A stretch of DNA of 5,950 nucleotides, from assembly GCA_001817055.1 (NCBI GenBank), contig MHHP01000037.1, forward strand, positions 35,956 through 41,905, read 5' to 3'. Below, in pieces: positions 5,501 through 5,950 of this stretch. A program made the position numbers and the translations under genes. Each line of letters starts with the position of its first letter. Positions within the stretch are counted from its first letter, which is position 1. This DNA comes from Candidatus Andersenbacteria bacterium RIFCSPHIGHO2_02_FULL_45_11. Its GTDB lineage: Bacteria > Patescibacteriota > Andersenbacteria > UBA10190. The notes below the pieces were generated by a model. The model made no database searches. It was given only the letters and a program-made list of their open reading frames with translations, and was not told the DNA's origin.

Positions 5501-5950
5501 GGAGATACGTTTTACAACCTGACGATTAACAACAGCGCAGCAAGCCCTGATGATTCAACGGATGTTGATAGTAGTGCTGCCGTCACCGTAACTAACACCC
5601 TTACTGTTACCGATGGGCAATTTCAACCCACAACAGCATCCAGCTTTGCCGCCGTATCTATTGGCGCTAACGGAATTTTAAAGCCTGATAGTGGTGCAAG
5701 CATCACGGATTCCGGAACATGGACAAATAGCGGAACTTTTACCCCAAACTCCGGTACTCTCACACTTACGGGAACATTGACGTTCTCCGATACCACGAGT
5801 TTGTATAACTTAACGATAAACGGCAGTGGGCAAACCGTAACACTTGGCGCCGCGCTTACTACAACGAATACCCTCACTATCACCGCAGGAACGCTGGATG
5901 TGTCCGCATCGGGTTGCAGTAGCGCGTCGTGTGCAGTAAGCGTCGGTGGT
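2504..5950 (+). CDS. Large secreted NHL-type beta-propeller protein with C-terminal beta-rich repeats (3' end outside window)
   Basis: The frame is open without a stop for 1149 codons to the window edge. Residues 1-30 are a Sec signal peptide: Arg at 3 and 5, a hydrophobic core, and PTAHA before V31 (signal peptidase I site). Residues ~31-722 hold 11 NHL-like blades with the core '(N/H)RL(Y/F)V..(D/E)..NNRV.VYD'. The first six fill the 378-aa module that starts with the NAIDLLGQYDTY block; five follow its second copy. Residues ~726-806 (ISGTVYSDEG... DSNGAYSLTGL) resemble a carboxypeptidase-regulatory or CnaB-like Ig fold. From ~870 a beta-rich unit with W(T/A)N.G.F and FYNLTINN recurs every 98 residues. 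The mature part seen has only four cysteines, in two CX4C pairs (815/820 and 1138/1143). It is probably an extracellular surface or adhesion protein; ligand and anchor are unknown. ATG 2513 is an alternative start. Long minus-strand frames across this gene are shadows. Confidence 0.9.
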   Translation, partial: MLRMRSFFAYICSIPVIVFASYLSAPTAHAVLSNGANAIDLLGQYDTYTSSDFTPVYGTANANSAPNAIGFGSNSPYNLAFDGTNHRLFVADPPNNRILVYNLTAGNLLTDHIADNVIGQANFYATSSAITQAGLYWGTYGDIAVDLVNNRLYASQYNGNRVTVYDTTTITNGENAVNVLGQTTFSGSTAATTQPGMYNPTGVAVDSVNNRLYVAARTNHRVTVYDTTTISNGENAVNVLGQTTFSGSTGASSQPGLNYPQDLAVDSNNNRLYVAEEDNYRVTVFDTTTITNGENAVNVLGQSGFGTPTSAATQPGMTKPKGAVIDSANNRLYVSQIDSNRITVYDVSTITNGENAVNVLGQTTFNGSGSGTTQPNLQSPRGIVLDTTNSRLYVADKSNGRVVVYDVTAITNGENAVDLLGQYDTYTSSDFTPVYGTANANSAPNAIGMSAPYGIAFDGTNHRLFVSDGTNNRVLVYNLNTNNTLADHIADNVIGQPDFYTVASASTQPGLNKPQGIAYDSINNRLYVAENSNQRVTVFNTSSITNGMNAVNVLGQTTFSGSGAVTDQVGFWTPTGVVIDTTNNRLYVGDSSNNRVKIYDTSSITNGMNAVNVLGQTTFSGGTATTTQLGLSGPRNLAFDSANNRLYVAEQNNNRVTVYDTSSITNGMNAVNVLGQTAFDGSSAATTQAGLKNPRGLAVDTTNTRLYVGDLNNNRVSVFDVAPPPTISGTVYSDEGTTPLTSKTIAISINGASAATTADTDSNGAYSLTGLSVSAGDVITLYLDGETEKAVTVTQATGSDQTSVNLYADRLITRCDNSSCSLTNANLETAETNADADITSIYSVASSNLTLASGKHLFIPSSHTFAPGGNINLSGNWTNNGSFTESTHTVTFDGSSAQALTGETFYNLTINNSAASPDDSTDVDSSAAVTVTNTLTVSDGQFSPTTASDFAGVTISTNGILKPDSGAAITVSSDWANTGIFTHNDGTVTFDGSTAQAVTGDTFYNLTINNSAASPDDSTDVDSSAAVTVTNTLTVTDGQFQPTTASSFAAVSIGANGILKPDSGASITDSGTWTNSGTFTPNSGTLTLTGTLTFSDTTSLYNLTINGSGQTVTLGAALTTTNTLTITAGTLDVSASGCSSASCAVSVGG
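2612..2713 (+). repeat. Module header, copy 1 (102 bp, 34 codons)
   Basis: Encodes NAIDLLGQYDTYTSSDFT and continues to NSAPNAIG at the start of the first propeller module. It pairs with 3746-3847, exactly 1134 bp (378 codons) downstream. The two copies differ at 12 bases, 11 of them silent; the only amino-acid change is Ile/Val. Confidence 0.9.
3746..3847 (+). repeat. Module header, copy 2 (102 bp, 34 codons)
   Basis: Second copy of the block at 2612-2713, encoding NAVDLLGQYDTYTSSDFT through NSAPNAIG. It marks the start of the second propeller module, and homology continues downstream (AFDGTNHRLFV, then DHIADNVIGQ) with a two-residue length difference. Confidence 0.9.
4122..4533 (+). repeat. 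Three identical 52-bp direct repeats at 180-bp spacing
   Basis: 4122-4173, 4302-4353 and 4482-4533 are identical base for base and encode the junction TSSITNGMNAVNVLGQT in three successive blades of the second module. Sequence between them diverges. Identity at silent positions contrasts with the diverged header copies and points to recent expansion or gene conversion. Confidence 0.88.
5111..5950 (+). repeat. Three 98-aa (294-bp) beta-rich C-terminal repeats, third diverged and running off the edge
   Basis: Conserved Trp codons (WTNNGSF, WANTGIF, WTNSGTF) lie at 5132, 5426 and 5720, exactly 294 bp apart. Each is followed by a V/L-T-F-x-GS-type strand and then (F/L)YNLTIN. Copies 1 and 2 share a 39-codon block (5213-5329 and 5507-5623) with 12 base differences, only one of which changes an amino acid (Ser/Thr). 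Copy 3 is diverged and one codon shorter up to LYNLTING. The pattern resembles stacked beta-strand repeats of bacterial surface proteins. Confidence 0.88.

Overview
The window looks like chromosomal DNA of a small-genome bacterium, most likely a member of the Candidate Phyla Radiation (Patescibacteria, Parcubacteria-like). This is inference. It rests on the gene mix (a DUF6922-like/AbiEii-like pair, an AAA/DUF4143 ATPase and a very large repetitive secreted beta-propeller protein), on the absence of Shine-Dalgarno sequences at every start, and on promoters placed so that the mRNAs should be leaderless. Two genes end in TGA and one in TAA, so the standard bacterial code fits and the TGA-as-glycine code of Gracilibacteria/SR1 does not.

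Layout. (1) Positions 1-386, minus strand: the N-terminal 128 codons of ribosomal protein S6 (rpsF), running off the left edge. (2) Positions 387-488: a compact divergent promoter region. A perfect 15-bp inverted repeat lies between the two promoters, and its outer ends form the first four bases of both -35 boxes. (3) Positions 489-1257: a two-gene overlapping operon, a 96-aa DUF6922-like protein followed by a short AbiEii-like nucleotidyltransferase, which resembles a type IV toxin-antitoxin module. (4) Positions 1303-2442: an AAA ATPase with a C-terminal DUF4143 region that carries PD-(D/E)xK-like residues. It has its own promoter, beside a second inverted repeat. (5) Positions 2504-5950: one continuous reading frame of at least 1149 codons, open at the right edge. 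It encodes a secreted protein with a signal peptide, 11 NHL-like propeller blades in two groups (6 + 5), a carboxypeptidase-regulatory/CnaB-like domain, and three copies of a 98-aa beta-rich repeat.

How they fit together. The nucleotidyltransferase pair and the neighbouring ATPase look like a small accessory (toxin-antitoxin or defence-type) island between a core ribosomal gene and a surface-protein gene. All four recognisable promoters put the -10 hexamer 6-7 nt before the ATG. The large repetitive gene is the best-supported unusual object: its repeats have exact DNA periods (180 bp and 294 bp), and its duplicated blocks differ almost only at silent sites. No RNA genes, CRISPR arrays or insertion sequences were seen.
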